Made by a program: the position numbers and the translations under genes | The notes under the pieces: generated by a model | What the model saw: the letters and a program-made list of their open reading frames with translations, nothing else | Told to the model about the DNA's origin: nothing | The model's database searches: none | Part shown: piece after piece, positions 38,419 to 49,801 of the stretch | Numbering within the stretch: the first letter of the stretch is position 1 | How the letters are laid out: the number at the start of each line of letters is the position of its first letter | Assembly: GCA_018466975.1 (NCBI GenBank) | Contig: CM031554.1 | Location: forward strand, 868,001 to 932,000 | Length of the DNA stretch: 64,000 nt | DNA from: Sparassis latifolia | Taxonomy: Eukaryota; Basidiomycota; Agaricomycetes; Polyporales; Sparassidaceae | Direction of reading: 5' to 3'

Positions 38419-39610
38419 CATCAGCAAAACCGGGAATTTTCTCCAAAGAGATTATAAAGGTGTAATCCCACGTAACTTGTGCAATTTTTTCACCAAGCAA
38501 TACATTGCATTGTAATCCTGAGTCAGATTGCAGAGTTGCCAACTGGCATAATCAGTTATAAACTCTGGAAACATTTTACAGGTTATGAAGCTCATATAAC
38601 TTCCTGCAAAATTTATTATGCACTTGTAGCACATAGGCACAGACCGTCCTAAACAGACCGAAACCGATTCATTCGGATCGGTTTCATAACTCTCAAAGTA
38701 CTCCAAATTATGTCAACATATTATATTGCAGCGGTACAAGACGTACAAAGTGCTCTACATTAGAACTACTTGGGCCTACTCACTGCACCAAAACCCGCGT
38801 GCCGTCGAAACGCCCACTTACCGCGTAACAACACCCGCGTGCCGCCATAACAAACAAGTATTTAGGTCTACTTACCGCACCAACACCCATGTACCGCTGT
38901 AACAACCAACACTAGGAATCAACACATTTACATTTCCGCCCACAGGCATAAAACAATAGAGATTGAAATAGAACGCACCGCGTGTCGCTCCAACCACGGG
39001 AGCCCAACCAAGCTGCGCGCAACAACAGCCCGGTATCACCTGTGCGATACAGTTAGCCGTGTGTAACGGCACTCACCTGGCAGGCACATTGCAGTGGCAG
39101 ATGCTGCGAATTTATACGCGAGTGAGGGTGGCGAGAATTGTCGGCGGACGGTAGTCGCGATGCATCGAGACTTGCCTCAGAATTGCCTCAGATTGCCTCA
39201 GAATTGCCTCGAAACAACTTCGGATCTTTTCACTGTGGCCTGGACAAGAGCCTTGCCTTAATGCTTGCATTTGGTGCGGTATCCGGGGGCCTGAATATGA
39301 ACGATGCAAGAGCAACTCGGAGCGAGTTCTGCGGAGAGCGCTAGGCGTCTAGAAGTTCTTCCGACTGTGTAACCTGGTGAGCAACGTTTGACTTGGGTTA
39401 CATCGCTCGACAACTCTTTGTCGACATGTATTTTTGTTCTAACTTGTGTATCAATTTCTGTTCTATGTTATCTTCTTTATAGACCTCTACTACCTTTACT
39501 TTGATTACAAATCAGTTTAAATATTACTAGTCCTGTGTAACTTACACAACCCTTGCTACCCTGATGTAACTGGTGTAACCTTACATAAAAATTTCCCGCT
39601 TTTGCTGATG
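38419..39610 (+). mobile_element. Non-autonomous TIR DNA transposon, copy 2 (1192 bp)
   Basis: Nearly identical to the copy at 37051-38276 and in the same orientation. It differs by the lack of about 40 nt present in copy 1 near 37970-38010, by one extra TTGCCTCAGA unit, and by scattered substitutions. The target duplication is AG (38417-38418 and 39611-39612). Excising the element with one AG rejoins FIVAG to LSAGANLAG of the esterase. It lies about 140 nt from copy 1 within the same gene. Confidence 0.85.
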
Positions 39611-40450
39611 AGGTCTCTCGGCTGGAGCCAATTTAGCAGGCTACATTGCGCACCGTGCTCGTCTTCTCGAAGACACCCCTAACTGGCCATGTGATGCAAG
39701 TTCCACCCGCGCTGAATCCTGAGGCTCCTGAGGGAGAGAAGTAGGTCATCCTGCTATGAAGTGCGGCCATGCCCAGCGCTGACAGCCCAGCAGATATCGA
39801 GCTGAGTTACTCTCCTTGGAGCAGAACAAGGATGCCCCGACCTTGACGCGTAAATCTCTCTTGAACACTATTCATGAGTTTCTACTTTAACCATCTGTTG
39901 GCCCAGACTACAGGTGGACAGTTTGATTGACCATAGGTTCTAGGCATTGTCGGAATCCCCAAGGACGACCGTATCTTCTCTCTGCTGCTCCAGCCGTCTC
40001 ATGCTGGCATCCCGCCGCTCTATCTTCAGGTAAACGACCCGGACCCGCTCCGTGACGAAGGACTGCTCTATGCTAAGTTGGTAGAAGAGGCAGGCGTGAA
40101 GACGAAGGTCGATATGTGGGTAACCGACAGTATATGCATCGTCGAAGAGTCTGATTACTGACAACCGCTGGGATAGTTATCCGGGTGTTCCTCACGGTTT
40201 CCAGTATATTGCTCCACAGATAACGGCAGCTGTCAAATCAAGCAAGGACTTCGGCGAAGGGATCAAATGGTTGTTGAGCTTGAGGAGCGGTGCCTCGGAT
40301 TAAATACCATCAGTGTAGATGTTGTGTTTGCCTGAATCGTCACGACTTGAGACGGTGACTTCACTATTGTAATGTAAAGAATACAGTGTACTGGCATGCT
40401 CAACGTGACAACGGAGGTGTGTTACGCGTGTCTCATGCATGAGGGAAGTC

Positions 40451-40480
40451 ACGCGACGCGTCTGTCACGGCGCGACGTTT
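40451..40480 (+). promoter_or_regulatory. MluI-type box upstream of NSE4
   Basis: ACGCGT at 40456-40461 lies 64 nt upstream of the NSE4 ATG in a CpG-rich patch. The MCB core is a known S-phase element in fungi, which would suit a DNA-repair gene. Function is inferred. Confidence 0.3.
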
Positions 40481-40524
40481 ACCATCCTCCTTCTCGTCAC
40501 AACCCTTTTCTCTCGTACTTGAAG

Positions 40525-41842
40525 ATGGCCCGCGATGCCAACATGGGCGAAGGCTCCTCCAAGGGCGGCAAGAACTCTGCCTACGACCCCGACCAAAACC
40601 CAGAAGAGAAACGCGCCGTCCGCCGTGGCTACCGCGGCATCATCGTCGAACGTGAGCCCGCGCTCCCCATTTCCGTATCGCACACTTACCCATGTAACAC
40701 AGCTGGGGTAGCCAACCCGAACGATATCTCTCCAGATGAGCTCGCCAAAAACCTAGAAGTCGCAGACAGCCTCTTTGAGAAAGGTGCACAGGCCCCCTGT
40801 CTTGGCTCTGCACACCGGCGCTGACGATCATGTCCACACGCGCCAGTGAAGGGCACGTCAGAAGCGACGCTCGACTCCATGTTCCTCCTCGGCGTGACAT
40901 CGCAGGCCGCAGCTAAGGCGCGCTCGATGAAGGCCGGCGCGGGCGCGTTCGACGTCGACGACTTCGTTGCCCGTCTCGTCACTTTCATGGGCGGCCGCAG
41001 GGGTGTGCACCTCCCAGATGACTCAGATACCGACGCTGACGATTACGACGACGGCGCGCCCCTCGACTGGGAACGCATCGGCCGCCGCGCGCTCGCCAAG
41101 AGCTGCCGTGCGCCCGCCATGGACTTCATGTGCGTTCGCGCCTCGTTGTTTCCCATCTTGTCTGAGTCGTCCTGATATATACACAGGCTCGGTCCTTTGT
41201 CGATTGAGCAGAAGAAGCGCGCGGCGATCAAGCGGTCCAAGCTGGAGAAGAACAAAGCGGACATGAAAAAGCCGCAGGAGATTACGGAGGATGACATCAC
41301 GCGCTCGGAGAACGAGACGACTAAGAACGTCGCAACTGTGCGTGCTTTCCCCCTTCACCTTCGCTGTGTCGTGTATTGACAGGCGCCACAGCTCGAGAAA
41401 CTGCTGGAGCAGCTCGGCGGGCAGATCAACCTGTTCCGGTTCATTATCAACCCGAACGACTTCGGGCAGTCCGTGGAGAACCTGTTCTACCTTTCCTTCC
41501 TGATCCGCGATGGCAAGTGCGCACTCGAGACGAATGAGGACGGCGAGCCGGTCATTTGTACCCCTTCTCCGTCCCCTCATTCAATTTGTCGCTCACACTT
41601 GGATCATCAGGGCTATGCCAGCAGCCGTCCGAAGAGGACTACAATGAGGGCCTCAAGAAGCGCCAGATCGTCATGGAGTTCGACATGGCGACATGGAGGG
41701 TGCGTCGCTCTTCCTTTCCTAATCGTGAACACCGTACTGACCATGCCCGCAGCACGCGAAAGAGGTCTTCAGCATCAAAGAACCCTTCATCCCCCAGCGG
41801 CCAAAGTCCGAGATGCGTCTCGGCGGCAAGTGGTACGGTTGA
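40525..41842 (+). CDS. NSE4: SMC5-SMC6 complex kleisin subunit NSE4
   Basis: NSE4 bridges the SMC5/SMC6 heads with NSE1 and NSE3 and acts in DNA repair and chromosome maintenance. The ATG at 40525 begins MARDANMGEGSSKGG, with YDPDQNPEEKRAVRRGYR next. After short introns come DELAKNLEVADSLFEK, EATLDSMFLLGVTSQAAAKA, VDDFVARLVTFMGGR, DWERIGRRALAKSCRAPAMD and LGPLSIEQKKR. The C-terminal Nse4 winged-helix block follows: INLFRFIINPNDFGQSVENL, FYLSFLIRDGKCAL and GLKKRQIVMEFDMATW. It ends with KEPFIPQRPKSEMRLGGKWYG. Six or so introns are short and consensus. Length is about 330 residues. Confidence 0.88.
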
Positions 41843-42331
41843 GAGGCTGTGCAGCCGTCCAGTGTAGCAGAAAGTCCATGCCATTGTATACCTGTCTACT
41901 TACCTACTTACCTTTCCTATCTTGCTCTAGCATTTTAGTCTCAATGTTTGTGTTTTCTGGCACTTCAACATCGTACGCTCCCAACTCCGACATTTGAGAG
42001 ATGAAATTTTGAATCCCAACTGAGCCGAGAATTGTAGAAGTCGCGCTCGAAAAGCGAGGCTGCGTCAAAAGTTTTAAAGCAGCTCCGGCCTACTTTGACA
42101 GATTCAATAAAGTGACCTTCTACGCTCCGCCTCGACCCTGCAATATGGGTTTTTCACTGGGGTCGAGGTATGAAGCCATTCACTGGCGTCTTGCCGACGT
42201 GCCTCACGGGTCGCTGGTTGCAAAGCTCTCTACCTTCATGAGCTGCAAAGTCATTGAAAATGTTGAGCGATTGCGGTTTCTATTAGTTACGCCGAGATCT
42301 ACGTCTACAGAATGCTCATTATACGCGTTGT
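41843..42331. other. Convergent gap between NSE4 and the valyl-tRNA synthetase
   Basis: Both neighbouring genes end here (tail to tail). No gene or RNA recognised. Confidence 0.5.
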
Positions 42332-45300
42332 TTACTTCAGGTTCGCGAACATCTGCATCGAGTGCTCGAGGTTCGCTATCTCTGCCTCGAACGTCTTGCG
42401 CTACGACCATCCGGCGTAGATCAGTGGCATGTGTATGCACGGGAACGCGGGCACATACCTTCTCCTCATTCGCCAGTCGAGCATCTTCCGGCACGACATT
42501 CTCGTAGTCGACCTGCGCTGCGGTCTTGTGGATCTTGTCGAGATTCAGCCGCGCGAGGTGCAGCTTCTTCTCGCACTTGGTAATCTCGACGTCCAAGTCC
42601 ACCTGCCCCTGCACCACGCGCGCACAAATCACGAGTCAGTATGGGAAGAGGAGAGAAGAACGTCAAGGGAGCACGCACCCGCACGAGTACGTAGAATGAG
42701 ACGGTGGGCGAGAGCACCTCCGAGCCACATCCGGCAGGCACCTGCGACACCTCCCGCACGACTGCTGCGCTCTTGCAGTTCTTCGTGAGCGTGGTGATCA
42801 GGGGGACCATGCTCGTGAAGAGTGCTGCCTCCTCGTCCGACTGCACACGGATGTACACTGGAATCGCTCATGAGATTTTGGCTTCACTTTATGGGAAATG
42901 TACATACTCTGGATCTGTGTCTGCAGGTTGTACGAGTGGATGAGAGCGCGCCCTGTCTTGAGTCCGGAGAGGACGAGGTCGAAGTCACGCTCCTCTTTCT
43001 CGAACACAAAATTTTTGTCCTAAGGAACACAGCGGTTTTCCTTCGTTAGGCGTGTGATATTGGGAACTGTGCAACAAAAACTCACGAAGACAGGGAAGGA
43101 CGAAACCATGATCGACGGTGTGGTGTCGTTTGGTCGGCGGGGTAGACGCTGCCACAGCTCCTCCGTGACAAATGGCATGAACGGATGCAGCAAACGCAAC
43201 CCGTAGTCCAGACAGGTGTAGAGCGTCTGCTGCGCCGACTTGTTCGTGGACGTTGAGGCAGATTCGTCTGTCATTGGCTTCATCGCTTCCTGATCGATCG
43301 AAACGGCGATCAATGAAGTGGCATACAAGGATAATACTCAGAACGCACGATGTAGATATCACACAACTCGTACAGCCAGAAATTGTACACCGCTTGTGTG
43401 GCCATCATGAAATTCCGCTCAGCGAGCTGACGGTTCACTTCTTCGACGGCAATGTTCAACTTATGGAAGATCCATCGTTCAACGAGACTCTCGTTCCCGG
43501 TGGGCTGTAAACTCACGCATGAATCACTGATTAGGGAATTACCCGGATACGCGTCATCACTCACCCGTGCTGTAGGCTCTGGTACGAACTGCTCGTCAAG
43601 CTTCAACATCGCGAACTTTGTAGCGTTGAAGATTTTGTTGCAGAACTTGCGGTAGCCCTCCACACGAAGAATCTCAAGGTTAATGTCACGTCCTGACAGC
43701 AAATCATCAGCATTATGCATACTGCAAGCGAATTAAAGCTTAAACCTCCGGCGGAGTATGCGCACAACGCAAATCGCAAGGCGTCTGTGCCGCACTGAGG
43801 AATACCCTTCGGGAAATCTTTCTTCTGGCCCACTTTTGCCTTGAGGATCTCGCGCTCATCCAGGTTACCCTCGTACAGCTTCTCATGCAGTTTCTCGAGC
43901 TCGAGACCTTGAATTACATCGATCGGGTCGACGACGTTCCCAAGCGATTTGCTCATCTTGCGTCCGTGAGCATCACGGATCATAGCATGGCACAACACCT
44001 CCTGGAAAGGCACCTTCCCGGTCAGATGGATACCTAGCATCACCATTCGCGCAACCCAGAAGAACAAGATATCCCATCCAGTCTCCAGGAGCGATGTAGG
44101 GTAAAACTTTTGGAAGTCGGACGTCTGATGAAAGAGTTAGACGAAAACCCAAGCCAAAGGGAGACTGACTGACATTTTCTGGCCAGCCCAAGGTAGAGAA
44201 TGGCCAAAGAGCGGAGGAAAACCAGGTGTCCAGAACATCCTCGTCCTGTTCAAGGGTGAATTTCTTGCCACCCGCCAGCTTCGTCGCACGCTCAGTCGCT
44301 TGTTCTAGCGTCCTGCCAACGACCCAATGCTTTCCATCAATGCGCTGCGACAATCAATGTCACCTATGCACGTAGCATTCAAAACCGAGATACCTACATC
44401 CTGGTCCAAGCCCTCGATACGAACAAAGTATGCGGGACACCGGTGACCCCACCACAACTGACGGGAGATACACCAATCCTGGATACCCTCCAACCAACGG
44501 TACCATTCGGACTCGGATTGTTTTGGCGAGATGAAGAGTTCCCCCGCGCGAGTACGCTACCGCCACTAGGTCAGTATGGCTCTATGCAGCGAAGAACGTG
44601 AACCAGTGTACCTTGAGCGCCTCGTCAGCGAGTGGCTTGCAGTCCACCCACCACTGTGGTTTGAGCATAGGTTCGATGATGTCACCCGATTTGCTGCATC
44701 GTCTCAGCGACTGTCAAGATAAAAAAGCTTGCACATACCTGCAAATTGGAATTTGCATGGGGTTGTCCTTTGCCTCAACGTACAGGCCCGCATCCTGCAA
44801 TGCTCTGACGACAGCCACACGCGCGTGGAAGCGCTTCATGCCCTATAATTGCAGAGCTCAGGATTTTTTCAATGAAATCAGCCCTGTCATTCTCACCTGA
44901 AACTTCTCCCCGGCATTGGCGTTGAACGTACCGTCGTCATTCAAGATGCTGATGAACTCCAAGTTATGCCGGACGCCAACTTCGTAGTCATTTGGATCAT
45001 GCGCAGGAGTGATCTTCACAGCACCTGTACCGAACTCCATATCCACGACGATTGCATCCGTGATGATCGGGATCTTCCTACCAAGGAACGGATGGACGGC
45101 GAACTTGCCGTGGAGGTGCTAATGGCACGTCTGAGATAAAGATGCGTCCGATAGGCGTATTAGTACTGACCTTGTACCGCGGATCATCGGGATGAACCGC
45201 AATCGCCGTATCTCCCAACATTGTCTCCGGACGTGTTGTAGCTACAATGATCTTCTCGTCTACAAATCATGGGTTTCGAGCACCCCACGAGAATCCTTGC

Positions 45301-46869
45301 CACGGCCTACCTGCTGAACCCTCAATCGGATATCCGAACGATGTAATTACACCGAACTCGAACTTCTCCTTAGCATCATACCCAGGAACATTCAACAGTG
45401 TTCGCCCTGTGAGCTGCTTCTGTTCTACCTAAGCATAAAACTTCAATTTTGACGTATAATTACTGGACTTCGTAGAATATACCTCGAGGTTTGAGAGGGT
45501 GGTGTTCAGTCTGACACACCAGTTGACAAGACGATTGGCACGGTAAAGGATGCCATCTTCGTGCAGCCGGCAGAAGTTTTCAACTACGGCTTTCGATAAG
45601 TTCTGGCAGAATTTTTGTGAATAATGATTACAATCAATCCTGACTGCTAAGGCGTACCTCGTTCATCGTGAAGGCCACGCGTTCCCAATCAAAGCTACCC
45701 CCCAGACGGCGCATTTGGTTCGTGATGCGCTCCTGGTAGCTGTGGCATGTCAATTGAAAGCTGAAGGACAAGTAGATGAGACGTCATACTCGTTTTTCCA
45801 ATCCCACACAGTGTCAATGAACTTTTCGCGCCCAAGGTCGTGTCGTGTCCTCCCTGATGTCTTGAACAGTCTTCTCTCTACGACAGATTGCGTTGAGATA
45901 CCCGCATGATCATAGCCTGGTACCCATAGTGTTGTCTTCCCCAACATGCGGTTCCTGAAATTCAGTAAGAACATATACCAAGACCATTCGCATTCGGGGT
46001 GCACACAGTAATTTCGAGCTAAAATCGTGCAGGATATGCGACGGGCTACTCTCATTCCAAGCAACATTATTGGAGGTAGAACATCGTGAAGTCAGCGCGT
46101 TTAAAAGTCTGCTGTCTTCACGGTGTTCCACGCTTCAAGCATTGAAATTGTCTCCAAAGCACTGTTCCCGCGTAATTGAAGCCTGAAATTACAGGTGATT
46201 CCAACGATTGCAACTCACCATCGAACGAGTCCATCCTGAATCGCAACCGTCAGTGCATGTCCAATGTGTAAGCTACCAGTGACGTTCGGTGGCGGGAAGG
46301 GGACGACGAATAGTCCTTCAGGCTTGATGTTGCCTTCAGGCGTCAACTGTGGTGCAAAGAAACCTTGAGTTTCCCACCAGTCATACCACGCCGACTCAAT
46401 AGCAATCGGGTTGTAACCGCTGGACATTGGCTGGGAAAGGTCTAACACATGTAAACCGATCAAATCACGCAGAGAGATAACGCAACATAATACTCACCTT
46501 TTTTCTCGCCCTTCGGTGTTGTATTGATAAACGGGGGCTCCTCCTCCTTCTTTTCCTTCTCCACCTTCACCTTTTTCTCTCCAGCTGGCGTTTGTACAGA
46601 AAGCTTGACAACCTTAGCTGCAAGCTTGGCCTCCTTCTCTAAACGTTTTGCCTTTTTCTTCTCTGAACATCACCGCGTCTCAAGGAGCCTTCGCCACGGA
46701 AGATAAATAATGCCATACCTGCTTGCTTTGTGGTTGGAGTGTCTGCACCAGAGGGCGTTGCGCTCTCGGGAGTTGACGATGGTTCGGACATGCTGCGAAT
46801 GCTGTATCGACGGGAATAATTGAAGTAGAGAGACGGACGGAGTGGAAGAAATCGATACAGCCCTTGCAT
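42332..46869 (-). CDS. VAS1: Valyl-tRNA synthetase, probably dual mitochondrial/cytosolic
   Basis: Class I synthetase that charges tRNA-Val. The catalytic half begins near [14 protein letters not shown] and has the HIGH motif in [10 protein letters not shown]. The editing (CP1) region lies in the middle. KMSKS is present as [14 protein letters not shown] near 43941-43965. The anticodon-binding domain follows, then a C-terminal coiled arm with [19 protein letters not shown] last small exon reads [19 protein letters not shown] to a TAA at 42332-42334. Two in-frame starts matter: ATG at 46869 gives a basic leader ([20 protein letters not shown]), and ATG at 46791 gives [10 protein letters not shown], a cytosol-like N-terminus with a Lys/Glu-rich extension. 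The ORF continues even further upstream. Dual products are known for yeast VAS1 and are inferred here. Confidence 0.92.
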
Positions 46870-47091
46870 CCGACTCAGTACAAACGCACGCGATCGAGTC
46901 ACGAAAACTCGTTTCCCACGCCTGCTAAATGATGATTCTCGATACACGTGATACGACAGCATAGTGGATCCAAATTCTACTATGTACAACTCTGAGGCTG
47001 AGGACTCGGACTTAACTGGCCAGTACATGAGCGGATATCTACATCACAACAGCAAGCAAGATAACAATAGCAATGACTACAAAACGGTACC

Positions 47092-48503
47092 TCAGTCATG
47101 ACAATATGCCCTGAGATAAAATAATGTTCCGGCCCTCTCTCGACCACCTCTCTCCTGCAGCGCCTGCATCTCAATGTTATTGCGCATTTCCTCTCGCCAC
47201 CGCCAAACAACAAAGGCCTTCCACGCTCGAGAAGCACTTGTAACTTCGGTCGCTCCCAAACTCGTCGAGTTACTAGCACTTGACGAGTTCATATGCATGT
47301 GCAAGTTTCCGTCGTCGGTGAAGTACCTGTCTGCGCGGCTCACTCGCCCGTCCACGTCCAAAATGCCAGTCTCGAGAGCAAGTGGATCAGCAATAGCGTC
47401 AATTGTGCGTGTACGTTCTCCGGGACCTATTTCACCGCCCTCTGCTACAAGCAGGGTCGGATGCAGGCGGCGCTCGCTTCCTGCCGAAAGAAGTATGCTA
47501 AGAGTATTCGTGCGTGGATAGATCGTGTCGATCTATCGCTCTCAATTAAGCTCCACATCTGTTCCTGGGTTAACAGTGAAGGGCGTACCAAAAGATCCTT
47601 TTCGACCACAAGTTTGAGCAAAGGAAACTCGCGTCTATAAGCCAGGATATCGCCCTGTTTCAGGAGGCCGTGCTTCACCAGATCGGTCAAGTCGGTGGCC
47701 CGAGTTCTGCACAATTTGCTCATCTTCAAACTAGCATTCAAAGGGACACGATGCTGCTACAGGACGCACCCTATTAGCTTTGCTGGCGGATGATCACGAG
47801 CCCAGGCTTCATCTTTCCAGTCCGCATGCATACTGCCATCTGATATACCTTGCTGGTATCGCTCGAGGTCATCTTGTGCCTTCTTTGCAAACCAGCCGGA
47901 GAAAAGATGATCCTGAAATGTGCGCGAGGCAGAGAGGAAAAATGGAGAGTTGAACACAAGAGGGTCCAATGTCGCAGAACTGTGTTCTGTGGCTTCGTGC
48001 GACAGAAATATAGACCCATATCCATGATGAGCTGAAGGGCCAGCCTGCGAAGGAGTGTCTGAGTCCATTTGCAGTACATCAACGTCAGCAGACGTTGAAT
48101 GAGTCGATCGGAAAATCGGAAAATCAACGTGAGTCGGCGATATCGAGGGAAGAAAGGTTTGAAAAGCTGTAGGAGGAAGTAGGGCGACGAGGTGTGCTTG
48201 GGATTCAGCTGATAGATCAAGAAAATTCCCGTAATTCAATAAGTCCTGGATGCACCGTGTCAATGTACGAACTGGGAGAGCAGAGAAAGCGCGTACAGTA
48301 ATGTCCATCCTTGTTAATCTACTCCTAGTATTTGTGAGCAGGTAGTCAAGCTTGTCTGCAGAAATTTTCTCTGCGTCTTGCCCTTTTCTTTTCCCTGTCA
48401 CGGATGATACTGCTTTGGGAGAGCTTGTGCTGACCGCCTCAGCAAATCTGGCCGGTACGCGTGTCGAGCGACGAGGGCGGGGAGGGATAGTTGGTTCCGA
48501 CAT
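47092..48503 (-). CDS. ASX-homology (ASXH) and RAMA-like domain chromatin protein
   Basis: The start MSEPTIPPRPRRSTRVPAR at 48503 precedes KISADKLDYLLTNTRSRLTR. The ASXH core follows: LNYGNFLDLSAESQAHLVALL, PPTAFQTFLP and LVFNSPFFLSASRTFQDHLF with SGWFAKKAQDDLERY. A second domain, GLLKQGDILAYRREF and LLKLVVEKDLL spliced to IDTIYPRTNTLSILLSAG, resembles the RAMA/restriction-enhanced modification fold. The splice uses an acceptor at GATAG, just before ATCGACACG. It ends with REEMRNNIEMQALQE and a stop at 47092. ASXH proteins in animals cooperate with BAP1/Calypso deubiquitinases. A chromatin role here is inferred. Total is about 430 residues. Confidence 0.72.
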
Positions 48504-49001
48504 TGTATATCAACAACAGTTGAGGCGAAGTAGGCCTGTACTACGTTACCTAATGTTACAAATGGTCCCATGGTCTGTTGGCAGAATTCGTACATACCTA
48601 TCCTTGCAGAAATAGTGGTTCAAGTTAATAAGCAATCTGTGCGGGATGTAGATGTGTTAGCATACAAAAAATACGCAAATAATCCATGTATAGGCGTACG
48701 TATGTGTTTCCGGAATGATGAAGCTTAAACCTGGCATGCAGGCGGGCCGAAGGAAGGTTGAAATCTGACAAGAAGCGCATAGATCATCTCAGTGGGTATA
48801 GCATCACGTGCTTAGATGGCGCGTCTGTGGCGGGAAATGCGTCGCGTCTTGTTCCCTGCATATTTACTTAACTCAACGACTGTGTGCTATATTAAAACAG
48901 GTCAAATACATTGATTCCATTGCGTCGAATAAATTTACCCCCACTGACAAATTTTCTTCCACCCAGTAAGTAGACAAAAGGACGCACAGTCACACAGACA
49001 T
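48504..49001. other. Upstream region of the ASXH gene / 3' flank of ICMT copy D
   Basis: No gene. A GGCGGGAAA E2F/SBF-like sequence lies near 48828-48836 among CGCG-rich sequence, about 325 nt upstream of the ASXH start. Regulatory meaning is only inferred. Confidence 0.3.
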
Positions 49002-49801
49002 TTAATATATGAATGGGACCAATTTATACGGCGTACTCCTTGACCACTCCTCCCATTGATTGCCAAACTCCTTCTTCAATATCCTATCTTCCTTGCCCAA
49101 CCTGCTCACTACCAATGGAGCAACGACAGTCCAATAGGTTGCCCATATTGCAATGCAGGTCCCTCGTAACACCGTTCCGAACGACCCAAAATTTGCCCAC
49201 CACGAACCTGACTCATTTGCCCACAGAAAATTTCCAATGGCCAACATGATCATGCCAGTATAGCTTGGGTGCCGGACGATGGCGTACGGTCCAACTGTGA
49301 TCAACTGATGTTCGTGTTTTACGGAGAGCTGGTATGTGAAGAACCGGCCGAGTGCGCGGTAGCACCACAGTCGAAGCAGACCTCCTGCACATATAAATAC
49401 CCAGCCTGCGAGAAACATTTTCGTTGTCTGCACACCGCTGCCAGTGGACGATGGGAGGAGAAGAGAGAGGACGCTGTCGGAAAGAGTAGAAGGGTACTGT
49501 TTCGCGAGGATGACAGCGACTTCGGCAAGGGCCTTGGCTAGTGCCATGGGCTGAAGACAGATATATCAAACACCGCGATAAAGACAGTACAAAATGAACA
49601 GATTACCCTGGTGCAGTACCTCAGCAGCCAGTTGAAACGTCCACGCGAGATTACATCTGGTTCCTCATACTTCGAAAGCTCCGAAGATTTTGGAGGCGGA
49701 TTGGGAGGAGTTAACGCAGTGTACGTCAAGAGTGCATTCGATGCGAGGAGGGGTATCTTCAACAGAGGAGTGCTTAGGACTGGGAAGAACATTGACAACA
49801 T
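49002..49801 (-). CDS. ICMT-family methyltransferase, copy D, intact and most divergent
   Basis: Exon 1 begins MLSMFFPVLSTPLLKIPLLA at 49801 and ends LLRYCTR. A short intron leads to PMALAKALAEVAVILAKQ. The conserved core reads GRFFTYQL, HQLITVGPYAIVRHPSYTG, a transmembrane segment with SGSWWANFGSFG, and EDRILKKEFGNQWEEWSR, ending KLVPFIY at 49002. The frame is open throughout, giving about 247 residues. Compared with copies A-C, this gene differs at many positions and lacks their flanks, so it is an older duplicate. A fragment of a closely similar gene lies at 58327-58450. Methylation of prenylated proteins is the family activity. The actual substrate of such extra copies is unknown. Confidence 0.85.

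Larger units (their letters stand above)
36480..40303 (+). pseudogene. Second HSL-type esterase, disrupted by two transposon copies
   Basis: Collinear with the esterase at 34127-35576. Order: MSQYSHLSTIDPEFAA, the same GC-AG first intron, VWFHGGG, VNVEY, RLAPEHPYPVP, [element 1], WNDAYTATKWAS, ASLDEGFIVAG, [element 2], SAGANLAGYIAHRARL, LQPSHAGIPPLYLQV, then DPLRDEGLLYAKLVEEAG, YPGVPHGFQYIAP and a TAA at 40301. The two 1.2-kb insertions interrupt coding exons. In addition, the stretch after EDTP near 39675 is out of frame with the following VMQVPPALNPE. All three catalytic motifs are otherwise present, so inactivation is recent. Confidence 0.85.

Noticed and set aside
37051..39610. Transposon copies acting as spliced introns (introner-like)
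   Set aside because: The element ends are not GT/AG borders in a consistent way and the host gene also has an independent frame lesion, so simple disruption is more likely.
42112..42507. Plus-strand frame over the end of the valyl-tRNA synthetase
   Set aside because: Overlaps the real coding exons of the synthetase on the other strand and contains no recognisable domain.
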